DNA of 64,000 nucleotides from Burkholderia sp. 8Y (GCF_902506145.1 NZ_LR733548.1:62001-126000), one strand, 5' to 3'. Positions 25,238-34,678 are shown, counted from the stretch's first letter. The notes: a model not told the origin generated them from the letters alone. Made by a program: numbers and translations.

Positions 25238-26683
25238 TCACACCTCGATGCCAAGCGCCGCGATCTTCTTGTAAAGCGTCGCCCGCCCGATGCCGATGCG
25301 CTGCGCCGCCTCCGCCACGCGCCCGCCGCTCGCGCGCAGCGCGTCGGCGAGAAAGCGGCGTTCGAAATCGTTCATCGCCTGGGCGTAGGGCACACTTCCC
25401 GGCGCGTCCGCTCCGGTTTGCGCTGGCGCGGGCAGCGCAGCCGGCTTCGAATCGATGAACGCGGCGAGCGCGCGCGCGTCGATATGCTCGCTGTCGGACA
25501 GCATCAACGCCCGCTCGAGCGTGTTGCGCAACTCGCGCACGTTGCCGGGCCACGCGCACGCGGTCAGCAGCCGCAGCGCGTCGTCATGCAGCACGAACTG
25601 GCGGATGCGCCCCGTGCGCGCTTCGCCCGACAGGTCTTCGAGGATCGCGTAGGCGAGTGCCTCGATATCGCCGAGACGCTCGCGCAGCGGCGGCGCGTGA
25701 ATCGTGAGCACGTTCAGCCGATAGAACAGGTCCGCGCGAAAGCGCCCCGCCGCGACGAGCGCCGGCAGATCCGCCGATGTCGCCGCGATGATCCGCACGT
25801 CCGCGCGCACGATGCGGTTGGACCCGAGCGGCTCGAACTCCTTGTCCTGCAAGACGCGCAACAGCTTGCCCTGCAACGGCAGCGGCATGTCGCCGATTTC
25901 GTCCAGAAAAAGCGTGCCGCCGTCCGCCAGCTCGAACTTGCCGACGCGCCCTTTGCGTTCCGCGCCGGTGTACGCGCCCGGCGCCGCGCCGAAAAACTCG
26001 ACTTCGAGCAGCGTGTCCGGAATGGCCGCGACGTTCACGGTGACGAGCGGCTTGGCCGCCCGCGTCGATGCGCCGTGGATCGCGTGCGCGAGCAGTTCCT
26101 TGCCGGTGCCGGTTTCGCCGAGCAGCAGCACGGGCGAATCGACCAGTGCCGCGCGCCGCGCTTGCCGCTTCACTTCGAGGCTCGCGCCACTCGTGCCGAC
26201 GAAGCTCGCGAACGTGTACTTCGCCCGCCGCGCCTGCGCAAGCGACTGCCGCGTCGCGATCAATTCCTGCTGCACGCGCGAGTAATGCGCGAAGAGCGGC
26301 GTGAGCGCCTTCATCTCGTCGAAGAGCGCGAAGCCGATCGCGCCGACGGTCGCGCCCTGATCGTCTTTCAGCGGCAGGCGCGTGACGACGAGCGGCTCGC
26401 GGCCTGTCTCCAGCACGTCGAGCAGGATCGGCTTGCCGGTCGCGACGACTTCGCGCATCAGGCTGTTCGGGATCACGGCTTCGCAGTCGAGTCCGATTGC
26501 GTCGGTCGGATCGGAAAAGCCGAAGCGCGCGGCATACCGCTTGTTGATCCAGACGACGCGGGCGTCGGCATCGACGATGAATGCGCCTTCGCTCAGGTTC
26601 TCGAACGTCTTGAAGAGCGATTCCATCGCGCGGCGCATGACGTCGCTGTAGTCGGCGGGAACGTTGGTCCAGTCGTTGCGCAT
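25238..26683 (-). CDS. Sigma-54 dependent activator (PAS, AAA+, Fis HTH)
   Basis: A 481-residue bacterial enhancer-binding protein. The PAS domain at about 22-125 (GAFIVDADARVVWINKRYAA) senses the signal. The AAA+ domain has Walker A GETGTGKE (189-196), Walker B TLFLDEIGD (257-265) and the sigma-54 contact loop as GAYTGA (236-241) rather than the usual GAFTGA. A Fis-type helix-turn-helix is at the C-terminus (GRVAEAAQRIGIGRATLYKK). It is divergent from a GntP permease and hydroxybutyrate dehydrogenase that has a sigma-54 promoter, so it is the likely activator of that operon. Confidence 0.93.
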   Translation of the reverse strand: MRNDWTNVPADYSDVMRRAMESLFKTFENLSEGAFIVDADARVVWINKRYAARFGFSDPTDAIGLDCEAVIPNSLMREVVATGKPILLDVLETGREPLVVTRLPLKDDQGATVGAIGFALFDEMKALTPLFAHYSRVQQELIATRQSLAQARRAKYTFASFVGTSGASLEVKRQARRAALVDSPVLLLGETGTGKELLAHAIHGASTRAAKPLVTVNVAAIPDTLLEVEFFGAAPGAYTGAERKGRVGKFELADGGTLFLDEIGDMPLPLQGKLLRVLQDKEFEPLGSNRIVRADVRIIAATSADLPALVAAGRFRADLFYRLNVLTIHAPPLRERLGDIEALAYAILEDLSGEARTGRIRQFVLHDDALRLLTACAWPGNVRELRNTLERALMLSDSEHIDARALAAFIDSKPAALPAPAQTGADAPGSVPYAQAMNDFERRFLADALRASGGRVAEAAQRIGIGRATLYKKIAALGIEV

Positions 26684-26709
26684 GGGCGCTTGTCTCCGTT
26701 CGGTTCTCT

Positions 26710-26802
26710 AATCGGCGACAGCGTATCTCAAATCGGAGACAGCGCAGGGTCTTTATTTAGCTGGGATCGAGCGGGTCAAGGAGCATGTCATGTCTCCATC
26801 CG
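26710..26802. promoter_or_regulatory. Upstream activator sites for the sigma-54 regulator
   Basis: AATCGG(C/A)GACAGCG occurs at 26710-26723 and 26731-26744, exactly 21 bp (two turns) apart. TGTCTCCATCCG at 26791-26802 carries the inverse of the same GGAGACA core. The sites lie between the regulator start and the -24/-12 promoter, 70-160 bp upstream of the latter, the usual place for enhancer sites. Confidence 0.65.
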
Positions 26803-26870
26803 TAGACAATGCGGCTACGTCCAGTCCACTCCGCCGCCCAGATGCCCGCGCCAGCGCGCTTTCGAGACCG

Positions 26871-26887
26871 TTGGCACAGAAGCTGCA
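26871..26887 (+). promoter_or_regulatory. Sigma-54 (-24/-12) promoter of the GntP-bdh operon
   Basis: TTGGCACAGAAGCTGCA fits the sigma-54 consensus (TTGGCAC, then GC/TGC spaced as -24/-12) with two deviations. It is 75 bp upstream of the permease start codon and is downstream of the enhancer repeats and regulator gene. Confidence 0.75.
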
Positions 26888-26961
26888 TCAGTGCGCCCGC
26901 CGACGGCCCGGACAAACCGGCCTCGCATGAAGTTCAAAGAACAACCATCAACGGAGACTCA

Positions 26962-28362
26962 ATGTCGTTCCTCATCGTGCTCGCCGCACTGGCGTTCCTG
27001 ATGCTGGCCGCTTATCGCGGCTACAGCGTCATCCTCTTCGCGCCGATTGCCGCGCTCGCCGCCGTCCTCCTCACCGATCCCGCCGCCGTCGCGCCGGTGT
27101 TCTCGGGCATCTTCATGGAGAAGATGGTCGGCTTCGTGAAGCTCTATTTCCCCGTGTTCCTGCTCGGCGCGGTGTTCGGCAAGGTCATCGAGCTCTCCGG
27201 GTTCTCGGAAGCGATCGTGGCCGCCGCGATCCGCTACATCGGCAAGTCGCGCGTCAATGCGGTGATCGTCGCCGTGTGCGCGCTGCTCACCTATGGCGGC
27301 GTGTCGCTGTTCGTGGTCGTCTTCGCCGTGTATCCGTTTGCCGCCGAAATGTACCGGCAGAGCAATATCCCGAAGCGGCTGATGCCCGGCGCCATCGCGC
27401 TCGGCGCGTTCTCGTTCACGATGGATTCGCTGCCCGGCACGCCGCAGATCCAGAACATCATCCCGACGACGTTCTTCAAGACGACCGGCTGGGCCGCGCC
27501 GTGGCTGGGCGTGATCGGCTCGGTGTTCATCATCGTGGTCGGTCTGACGTTCCTGGAAGTGCGCCGGCGCTCGGCGATGGCCAAGGGCGAGGGCTATGGC
27601 ACCTCGCTCGTGAACGAGCCGGAACGCGTCGAGTCGACGAATCTGCCGAATCCGCTGCTCGCGGTCGCGCCGCTCGTGCTCGTGGGCGTCGCGAACTTCG
27701 CGCTCACGCGCTGGATTCCGCTGTGGTACGGCGGCAGCTACACCGTCGCGCCGAATGCGCTGCCGGGTGTGCATACGCCCGTGACGACCGCGATCAAGCC
27801 GGTCGTCGCGATCTGGGCGGTCGAGGGCGCGTTGCTGCTCGGCATTCTGCTCGTCGTGCTGACGGCGTTTGGCCGCGTGAAGGAGCGTTTCGCGCCGGGT
27901 ACGCGCGCCGCCGTGGCGGGCGCGCTGCTGGCCGCGATGAACACGGCGTCGGAATACGGCTTCGGCGGCGTGATCGCGGCGCTGCCGGGATTTCTGGTCG
28001 TGTCGGACGCGCTCAAAAGCATTCCGAATCCGCTCGTCAATGCGGCGATTTCAGTCAGTTCGCTCGCGGGCATCACCGGGTCCGCGTCGGGCGGCATGAG
28101 CATCGCGCTCGCCGCGATGTCGGATGTCTTCATCAAGGGCGCGGAAGCCGCGCATATTCCGCTGGAAGTGCTGCATCGCGTGGTCGCGATGGCGAGCGGC
28201 GGCATGGACACGCTGCCGCACAACGGCGCGGTCATCACGCTGCTCGCGGTCACGGGGCTGACGCACCGCGAGTCGTATCGCGATATTTTCGCGGTGACCG
28301 TCATCAAGACGCTGGCGGTGTTCTTCGTCATCGGCGTGTACTACGCGACCGGCATCGTGTAA
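26962..28362 (+). CDS. GntP-family permease (gluconate/hydroxyacid:H+ symporter type)
   Basis: A 466-residue inner-membrane protein with about 12-13 hydrophobic segments and GntP family features: LTYGGVSLFVVVFAVYPFA, FTMDSLPGTPQIQN, AAMNTASEYGFGGVIAALPG and GMDTLPHNGAVITLLAV. Members carry gluconate, lactate-like acids or 3-hydroxybutyrate. The downstream 3-hydroxybutyrate dehydrogenase in the same transcript makes 3-hydroxybutyrate the best candidate substrate. ATG 26962 follows GGAGACTCA. Expression should depend on sigma-54 and the divergent activator. The substrate is inference. Confidence 0.9.
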   Translation: MSFLIVLAALAFLMLAAYRGYSVILFAPIAALAAVLLTDPAAVAPVFSGIFMEKMVGFVKLYFPVFLLGAVFGKVIELSGFSEAIVAAAIRYIGKSRVNAVIVAVCALLTYGGVSLFVVVFAVYPFAAEMYRQSNIPKRLMPGAIALGAFSFTMDSLPGTPQIQNIIPTTFFKTTGWAAPWLGVIGSVFIIVVGLTFLEVRRRSAMAKGEGYGTSLVNEPERVESTNLPNPLLAVAPLVLVGVANFALTRWIPLWYGGSYTVAPNALPGVHTPVTTAIKPVVAIWAVEGALLLGILLVVLTAFGRVKERFAPGTRAAVAGALLAAMNTASEYGFGGVIAALPGFLVVSDALKSIPNPLVNAAISVSSLAGITGSASGGMSIALAAMSDVFIKGAEAAHIPLEVLHRVVAMASGGMDTLPHNGAVITLLAVTGLTHRESYRDIFAVTVIKTLAVFFVIGVYYATGIV

Positions 28363-28457
28363 TGGATTGCGGGAATGGCGGACGCACCGGCTACGCCCGA
28401 CAATGAGGCGCTGAACGTTCGCCGTGCCCGCAGAGCCACAGAAAAAGGAAACCGCTC

Positions 28458-29249
28458 ATGATTCAATCCGTATCGAAAATCCTCGCCGGCAAGACCGCGC
28501 TCGTGACCGGCTCGACGAGCGGCATCGGGCTCGGCATTGCCACGGCGCTCGCGCAAGCCGGCGCCAATCTCGTGCTGAACGGCTTCGGCGACGTGAGCGG
28601 CGCGCTCGCGCAGATCGAGGCAACCGGCGTGCAGGGCGTGCACCATCCCGCCGACATGACGAAGCCCGCCGAAATCGAAGCGATGATCGCGTTCGCGGCG
28701 GAACGCTTCGGCGCGGTCGATATTCTCGTGAACAACGCGGGCATCCAGCACGTCGCGACCATCGACGAATTTCCGGTCGAACGCTGGGACGCGATCATCG
28801 CGATCAACCTGAGCTCCGCGTTCCATACGATGCGCGTCGCGCTGCCCGCCATGCGCGAGCGAGGCTGGGGCCGCGTCATCAACATCGCGTCGGTGCATGG
28901 GCTGGTCGGCTCGGCGGGCAAGTCGGCGTATGTCGCGGCGAAGCACGGCATTCTGGGACTCACGAAAGTGGCGGCGCTGGAAAACGCGCGCACGGGCGTC
29001 ACCGTCAACGCCATTTGCCCCGGCTTCGTGCTGACGCCGCTCGTGCAGAAACAGATCGACGATCTCGCCGCCCGCGAGTCGCTCTCTCCCGACGCGGCGC
29101 GTGCCAAGCTGCTCGGCGAAAAGCAGCCGTCCGCTCAGTTCGTCACGCCGCAGCAGATCGGCGACATGGCCGTGTTTCTCTGCTCGGATGCCGCGAGCGA
29201 AATGCGCGGCTCGGCATTGCAGATCGACGGCGGATGGAGCGCGCAGTAA
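28458..29249 (+). CDS. bdhA: 3-hydroxybutyrate dehydrogenase (SDR family)
   Basis: A 263-residue short-chain dehydrogenase. The NAD motif TGSTSGIG is at 17-24, NNAGIQH follows the fourth strand, and the catalytic residues are S in INIASVHG, Y158 and K162 (YVAAK). The segments VAALENARTGVTVNAICPGFVLTPLVQKQ and GEKQPSAQFV are characteristic of D-3-hydroxybutyrate dehydrogenase, which oxidises 3-hydroxybutyrate to acetoacetate in polyhydroxybutyrate turnover. It starts 95 bp after the permease gene with AAGGAAA as ribosome binding site and is probably cotranscribed from the sigma-54 promoter. Confidence 0.93.
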   Translation: MIQSVSKILAGKTALVTGSTSGIGLGIATALAQAGANLVLNGFGDVSGALAQIEATGVQGVHHPADMTKPAEIEAMIAFAAERFGAVDILVNNAGIQHVATIDEFPVERWDAIIAINLSSAFHTMRVALPAMRERGWGRVINIASVHGLVGSAGKSAYVAAKHGILGLTKVAALENARTGVTVNAICPGFVLTPLVQKQIDDLAARESLSPDAARAKLLGEKQPSAQFVTPQQIGDMAVFLCSDAASEMRGSALQIDGGWSAQ

Positions 29250-29463
29250 GCCGCTCGCGACGATGCGCCGCACCCCTGCGGCGCGATCATCCCGGAAGGC
29301 GGTTGGCTATCCGTCGTCATGTCTGTGTAATGTGAACCGCCGCTCGCCGCAGGTAGACGAAGCCGTGCGGCTCTTCACGGTCGCGCCGCCAGCCGAACGG
29401 GCGTAGTCTGCAAGCGCGCGGCGCTTGGTACTATCGGGACATTGCCAACGAGGAGTGTCTCCG

Positions 29464-29697
29464 ATGACCGCTGAGAACAATCGCGCGGAAGAAGCGCGAG
29501 CGATGGAACGTATCGTCAACGCCACGCGGCAGGTGCAGTCCGCGTTCGTCGCGCTGCAGAAGCAGTTTCCGCCCGAAGGCGACGGCCGGCCGTCGCAGAT
29601 GGCGCTCCAGACGTTCGACGCCGCGCTGCAGGAGCTCGAAGACGCGCAGGCATCGTTCGACACCATGCTCAACGATCTCTTCGACGGCAACCGCTAG
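29464..29697 (+). CDS. Small conserved-looking hypothetical protein
   Basis: A 77-residue protein without signal peptide or membrane segment. It is predicted almost wholly helical (ARAMERIVNATRQVQSAFVAL, then ALQTFDAALQELEDAQASFD), with acidic surface and an N-terminal NNRAEEAR region, so a small helical bundle or coiled coil is likely. ATG 29464 is preceded by GAGGAGTG. The gene ends four bases inside the convergent permease gene. I do not recognise a family. Confidence 0.65.
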   Translation: MTAENNRAEEARAMERIVNATRQVQSAFVALQKQFPPEGDGRPSQMALQTFDAALQELEDAQASFDTMLNDLFDGNR

Positions 29698-31718
29698 GCG
29701 TCGCCCAATGCGTTGCGCAAGGCGGGCACGTCGTCTTGCGCGGCGCGGCTGCTGTCGTCGGCCGTGGGTTCGTTCGCCGGAGCGTCGAGGCCGGCCCACG
29801 ACACGCCATCGGTCGACTGGCGGCGCGCGGCCGCCACGCAGGCATCGACCAGTTCCTTGAACGACACCGCCGCCGAACTGGTCCGCACGAGCACTTCGCC
29901 TTGCAGCGGACTTTCCGCGACCACGAGCCCGACGATCAGCTCAGCGGCGGGCGCGCGCTGATGCAGCCGGCGCAGCAGATTGCGCAGATACGGCGGCGAT
30001 TCGGCGGCATCGAACGAGACGACGCAGATGATCGTCACGCCCGCGAGGTCCACTTCGCCGAAGCGTCCGCGCGAGAACCGCTCGTAGCCGGTGAGATCCG
30101 CGCCCAGCCCGTGCTTGCGGAAAAGCTGCACGGCGATGGTCGCCGCGAGGTCGTCCAGCGGACTTCTCCCCGCGATGCACAGCACGGACGCCGTATGTCC
30201 TTCCGCGCCGGCGTCGAAGCGTTCGGGCGGCGACTCGGACGCAACGGGAGCGGTGTCGTCGGTGGCGAGGCTCACGAGCGGCTCTTCCTTGCGCTGGACC
30301 GCCGGCATCACGTCTTCCGCGTCCTCCAGCCCCTCGATGATGTCGAGCGCCGACTCGTTGATGCGCTTCAACTGGTCCGCCGTCACGACGCCGCGCAGCA
30401 CGTCGTTATGCGCGAGGCGCAGCCCTTCGAGCGCGACTTCGTCGTAGTACGCGACCAGCGACCGGTCCTTCAGCAGCGATTCCGCCTGCACGAGCGCCTC
30501 GTCCGGATCGTTGGCGAGCAGACGCTGATAGAAGTTCTCCGCCGGTGTCAGCGCGGGTCGGTCGCCGAACAGCACATCGAGAAATTCGAGGCGGTCCACG
30601 TGGCGCCCGAGAATGACGAGGCAGAGCGTGAGCGGCGTCGAAAGCACGAGGCCGATCGGCCCCCAGATCCAGCTCCAGAAAATCGCCGCGACGATCACCG
30701 CGAACGGCGAAAGCCCCGTGCTGTGTCCGTAGAGGAGCGGCTCGACGATCTGCCCGGCGACGATGTCGGTCGCGCCGTAGAGCACGATGGTCCAGATCAG
30801 CATGGTCCAGCCCGGTCCGACCGCCGCCGCGAAAATCACCGCGAGCAACGCGGCGATCCACGTCCCGACGTACGGCACGAAGCGCAGGAGCGCCGTCATC
30901 ACGCCGAAAAGCAGCGCGCCCGGCACGCCGATCACCGCGAGCCCGATGGAAATGACGATTCCCACGCCAACGTTGATGCCCAACTGCGCGAGGAAATAGC
31001 GCGAGAGGCGGCGCGCGGCTTCGTCCATTGCGGTGGTCGCGCGATGCAGGTCGCGCGAACCGAACAGGCGGATCAGCCGGTCGCGCAAGTCTTCGCGCTG
31101 CAACAGGATGAACACCGCGACGACGAGCACGATGCCGGTTGTTTCCAGCGGACTGATGACCGGCGACAGGAACCGCTGCGCGAGCTCCAGCGGCGACGGC
31201 GCGGGCTCGTGCACTTCCACGGGCATAGGCTGATCGATGGGCGACGCCGCCGGGTTGTCCTCGTTCGCGCGCGGCTCCTGCTCGCGCGCGGGCGACAGCC
31301 GCTTCAGCGCACGCGACGCGCGCCCGAGAATCGCGTCCGCGCGGCCCACCGTCATGCGCTGGATGCTGTCCACCTTGCGCTCGACGGCCACCTGATATTT
31401 CGGCAGGTCGCCCGCAAGCTGGGCGACCTGCGCGCCGATCAGCGCGCCGACGGCGGTAAGCACCGACAGCGCGACGACGACCGCCACGATCACCGACGGC
31501 ACCTGTCCGAAGCGCAGCCGCCGCAGGAAATCGACGAACGGAGCGAGCAGAAAACTGAGCAGAATCGCGAGGATGATCGGAATCATCACCGCGCGCCCGA
31601 AGTACAACGCGCAAATCACGACGACGACCGCCACCAGCGACGCCAGCGCGCGCAGGCCCGGCGCGTCGGGCGGCAGGATCTTCGCAGGAGGCCGGCGCGG
31701 GCCGGGAAGTGGAGGCAT
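29694..31718 (-). CDS. AI-2E/PerM-family permease with long cytoplasmic C-terminal domain
   Basis: A 674-residue protein. The first ~400 residues are a PerM/AI-2E transporter: two helices near 24-60, the long insertion before SPVISPLETTGIVLVVAVFILLQ, and the family block FLAQLGINVGVGIVISIGLAVIGVPGALLFG (read in two parts) followed by RFVPYVGTWIAALLAVIFA. The last ~270 residues are soluble. They include a helical part (ENFYQRLLANDPDEALVQAE) and an alpha/beta part beginning TASVLCIAGRSPLDDLAATIA that looks Rossmann-like. The cargo is unknown. Such tails recur in Burkholderia and rhizobial homologues; their role is not known to me. Confidence 0.85.
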   Translation of the reverse strand: MPPLPGPRRPPAKILPPDAPGLRALASLVAVVVVICALYFGRAVMIPIILAILLSFLLAPFVDFLRRLRFGQVPSVIVAVVVALSVLTAVGALIGAQVAQLAGDLPKYQVAVERKVDSIQRMTVGRADAILGRASRALKRLSPAREQEPRANEDNPAASPIDQPMPVEVHEPAPSPLELAQRFLSPVISPLETTGIVLVVAVFILLQREDLRDRLIRLFGSRDLHRATTAMDEAARRLSRYFLAQLGINVGVGIVISIGLAVIGVPGALLFGVMTALLRFVPYVGTWIAALLAVIFAAAVGPGWTMLIWTIVLYGATDIVAGQIVEPLLYGHSTGLSPFAVIVAAIFWSWIWGPIGLVLSTPLTLCLVILGRHVDRLEFLDVLFGDRPALTPAENFYQRLLANDPDEALVQAESLLKDRSLVAYYDEVALEGLRLAHNDVLRGVVTADQLKRINESALDIIEGLEDAEDVMPAVQRKEEPLVSLATDDTAPVASESPPERFDAGAEGHTASVLCIAGRSPLDDLAATIAVQLFRKHGLGADLTGYERFSRGRFGEVDLAGVTIICVVSFDAAESPPYLRNLLRRLHQRAPAAELIVGLVVAESPLQGEVLVRTSSAAVSFKELVDACVAAARRQSTDGVSWAGLDAPANEPTADDSSRAAQDDVPALRNALGDA

Positions 31719-31955
31719 GGAGGTCGGCTCGTGGAAATACTTTCCGACGAAGCAAGGCGCGTGCCGGTGAGAATGTTCGGGAGCGCGGCGGCTTGCGGTG
31801 AGCCGATACGGGATGCGACGCGCGCAAGAATGCGCCCATTGATCTGAGAACGAGAATAGTCATTTGATTCCCGGCCCCATTCCGCTTCGTCGCGCACGAA
31901 CCCATACTGCTTGCAAGAGACCGGGACTTCCCCGGTTCACACAAGAGGGGTTGCC

Positions 31956-32576
31956 ATGAAGCTGTATCACCATCCGCTCTCAGGACATTCGCACCGCGCG
32001 CGGCTCTTTCTGCATCTGCTGAACATCGATCATGAGGAAGAGGAAGTCGACCTTGCCGCCGGCGCACACAAAACGCCCGATTTCCTGCGCCTGAACCGCT
32101 TCGGCCAGGTGCCCGTGCTCGTCGACGGCGACCACGTCGTTCAGGATTCGAACGCCATCCTCGTCTATCTCGCGAAGAAGACCGGCGCGACGCAATGGCT
32201 TCCTGAAACGCCCGCCGAAGCCGCCGCCGTGCAACGCTGGCTGTCCGTGGCGGCGGGGCAAATTGCGTTCGGTCCGGCCGCCGCGCGCCTCGTCACGGTG
32301 TTCGGCCGCAAGTTCGACGCCGATGAAGTCATCGCGCGCGCCCATGCGGTGCTCAAGGTCATCGACGACGAATTGCAAAGCCGTGCATGGATCGCGGATA
32401 TCGGCAGCGCGCATCCGACCATCGCGGATATCGCGCTCTACAGCTATATCGCGGGCGCGCCGGAAGGCAACGTCGATCTGTCGGGATACGGTCACGTGCT
32501 GGCGTGGCTCGCGCGCGTCGAGGCCCTGCCGGGCTTCGTGCCGTTCCAGACGACGGCTGCGGGCCTGCGCGCCTGA
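31956..32576 (+). CDS. Glutathione S-transferase family protein
   Basis: A 206-residue protein. The thioredoxin-fold N-terminal half begins MKLYHHPLSGHSHRARLFLH and contains the glutathione-binding FGQVPVLVDGDHVVQDSNAI with the cis-proline (QVPVL) and acidic DSNAI segment. The C-terminal half is the usual helical domain (HPTIADIALYSYIAGAPEG). Soluble; conjugates or reduces electrophiles with glutathione. ATG 31956 is preceded by GAGGGG. It lies 23 bp upstream of the flavo/iron-sulfur fusion gene and is probably cotranscribed with it. Confidence 0.92.
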   Translation: MKLYHHPLSGHSHRARLFLHLLNIDHEEEEVDLAAGAHKTPDFLRLNRFGQVPVLVDGDHVVQDSNAILVYLAKKTGATQWLPETPAEAAAVQRWLSVAAGQIAFGPAAARLVTVFGRKFDADEVIARAHAVLKVIDDELQSRAWIADIGSAHPTIADIALYSYIAGAPEGNVDLSGYGHVLAWLARVEALPGFVPFQTTAAGLRA

Positions 32577-32599
32577 AGCGCCCGCCGGAGACAATCATC

Positions 32600-34678
32600 A
32601 TGCCCGCCACCGCTTCGATCACCGCGCCTTCGCCTTGGCATCGCGGCGAGATCGAGATGCAGACCGCCGCCGGCGTCGCAGAACGCATGCGCGACGTCGG
32701 CGCGCGCGTCGTGCGTTCGTTCATGCCGGAGCAGCATCGGCAATTCTTTGCGCAGTTGCCGTTTATCGTTGCCGGAACGGTCGATGCCAACGGCGACGCC
32801 TGGGCCGCCTTTCTGACCGGCCGCCCCGGTTTTCTGCGCTCGCCGGATGCGACGACGCTGTCCGTCGAACACACGCGCGATCCGCTCGATCCCGCCGATG
32901 CGGGCCTGGAGGACGGCGCTTCGGTCGGCTTGCTCGGCATCGAACTGCATACGCGACGCCGCAACCGCGTGAACGGCGTGATTCATCGCGACAACGCGGC
33001 GGGCGGGCGCGCGTTCGACGTGGCCGTCGAGCAGAGCTTCGGCAATTGTCCGCAATACATTCAGTTGCGCGACTACGCGTTCGTGCACGATGCGTCCTCG
33101 CCCTCGTCGTCCACGCCAATCGCGCTCGATGCGCGATCGCCCCGCGTCCGCGCGATGATCGAGCGCGCCGATACGTTTTTCGTCGCGTCGTACTTCGACC
33201 GAGAGGACGGGCATCGTCAGGTGGACGTGTCGCATCGCGGCGGCAAGGCGGGCTTCGTGCGCGTGTCCGATGACGGCGCGCTCACCATTCCCGACTTCGC
33301 GGGCAACCTGTTTTTCAACACGCTCGGCAATATTGCGGTCAACGGCCGAGCCGGACTCGTGTTCGCTGACTTCGAAACCGGCGACGTCCTGCAACTCACG
33401 GGCGACGCGCGCGTGCTGCCCGAATCGCCGGAAACCGCCGCATTTCAGGGCGCGGAACGCCTGTGGCGCTTCGTGCCGCGCCGCATCGTGCTGCGCGAAG
33501 ACGCGCTCGCGCTGCGCTGGACGTTTCGCCGCGAGGGCTGGTCGCCGAACGCGCTGATGACCGGCGACTGGAGCCAAGCCGCGCAGCGCATGAAGGCCGC
33601 GGCGCTCGCTGATGCGTGGCGGCCGTATCGCGTGAGCCGGATCGTCGATGAAAGCGACGCTATTCGCTCGTTCTGGCTCGAACCGGCGGATGGCGCGGGC
33701 ATCGTGCCGCACGCGGCGGGGCAGCACTTGCCGGTGCGCGTCACGCTGCCGGGCGAGACGAAGCCGCTCGTGCGCACGTACACGCTGTCGGTCGGCCCGG
33801 CGGACGGCGCGGTCCGCATCAGCGTGAAGCGCGAAGGCAGCGTGTCGGCGCATCTGCACGACGCGCTGAAGGTCGGCGACATCATCGAAGCGCGGCAGGC
33901 GGCGGGCAGCTTCACGATCGATCCGTTCGAAGCGCGCCCCGCCGTGATGCTGGCCGCAGGCGTCGGCATCACGCCGATGCTCGCGATGCTGCGTCACGTC
34001 GTCTATGAAGGGCTGCGCAAGCGGCGCGTGCGCCCGGTCTGGCTGATCGCGTCGGCGCGCACGATCGCGAGCCGCGCGTTCGCCGCCGAGATCGACGCGC
34101 TGGCCCAAAGCGCGGGCGGTGCGGTCCGCGTGATTCGCGTGCTGAGCGACCCGCGAGGCGCGCAGTTCGAACGCGATTACGACGTGTCAGGCCGCATCGA
34201 CATGGACCTGCTGACGAGCTTCCTGCCGTTCAATGACTACGACTTCTATCTGTGCGGGCCGGGCGCGTTCATGCAATCGCTATACGACGGCCTGCGCGCG
34301 TTCAACATCGCGGATACGCGCATTCATGCGGAAGCGTTCGGTCCTGCATCGCTGGTCCGAACGCCGGATCGCGGCGTCGACATCAAGCCGATGCGCCCGC
34401 CCGCCACCGAAGCGGTGCCCGTGCGCTTTGCGAAGTCGGGACGCGACGCGCAGTGGCAACCCGCCAGCGGCACGCTGCTGGAACTGGCCGAAGCATGCAG
34501 CGTGGAGACGGAGTCGAACTGTCGCGGCGGCACGTGCGGGACGTGCAGAACGCGGATCGTGAGCGGCGCGGTGTCGTATGCGAGCGAGCCGGCGTTTCAT
34601 GTCGATGACAACGAGGCGCTGATCTGCTGCGCACGCCCGGCAGCCGACACCGACGCCCCGCTTCGACTCGATCTGTAG
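32600..34678 (+). CDS. PNPOx-like / ferredoxin reductase / 2Fe-2S ferredoxin fusion
   Basis: A 692-residue three-part protein. Residues ~1-320 form a flavin-reductase-like PNPOx domain (FFAQLPFIVAGTVDANGDAWAA, then FVRVSDDGALTIPDFAGNLFF). Residues ~335-590 are an FNR-type reductase with FAD motif RTYTLS and NAD motif AAGVGITPMLAML. The C-terminal ~90 residues are a plant-type ferredoxin with cluster ligands in NCRGGTCGTC plus the downstream CC pair in LICCARPA. Electrons should flow from NAD(P)H through FAD to the 2Fe-2S cluster. The PNPOx half may bind another flavin. The substrate is unknown; the GST upstream and LysR gene downstream suggest a xenobiotic or redox-stress role. Confidence 0.88.
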   Translation: MPATASITAPSPWHRGEIEMQTAAGVAERMRDVGARVVRSFMPEQHRQFFAQLPFIVAGTVDANGDAWAAFLTGRPGFLRSPDATTLSVEHTRDPLDPADAGLEDGASVGLLGIELHTRRRNRVNGVIHRDNAAGGRAFDVAVEQSFGNCPQYIQLRDYAFVHDASSPSSSTPIALDARSPRVRAMIERADTFFVASYFDREDGHRQVDVSHRGGKAGFVRVSDDGALTIPDFAGNLFFNTLGNIAVNGRAGLVFADFETGDVLQLTGDARVLPESPETAAFQGAERLWRFVPRRIVLREDALALRWTFRREGWSPNALMTGDWSQAAQRMKAAALADAWRPYRVSRIVDESDAIRSFWLEPADGAGIVPHAAGQHLPVRVTLPGETKPLVRTYTLSVGPADGAVRISVKREGSVSAHLHDALKVGDIIEARQAAGSFTIDPFEARPAVMLAAGVGITPMLAMLRHVVYEGLRKRRVRPVWLIASARTIASRAFAAEIDALAQSAGGAVRVIRVLSDPRGAQFERDYDVSGRIDMDLLTSFLPFNDYDFYLCGPGAFMQSLYDGLRAFNIADTRIHAEAFGPASLVRTPDRGVDIKPMRPPATEAVPVRFAKSGRDAQWQPASGTLLELAEACSVETESNCRGGTCGTCRTRIVSGAVSYASEPAFHVDDNEALICCARPAADTDAPLRLDL

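Noticed and set aside
29265..29284. GCGCCGC/GCGGCGC hairpin after the hydroxybutyrate dehydrogenase
   Set aside because: Stable stem but no T-tract, so not called as terminator.
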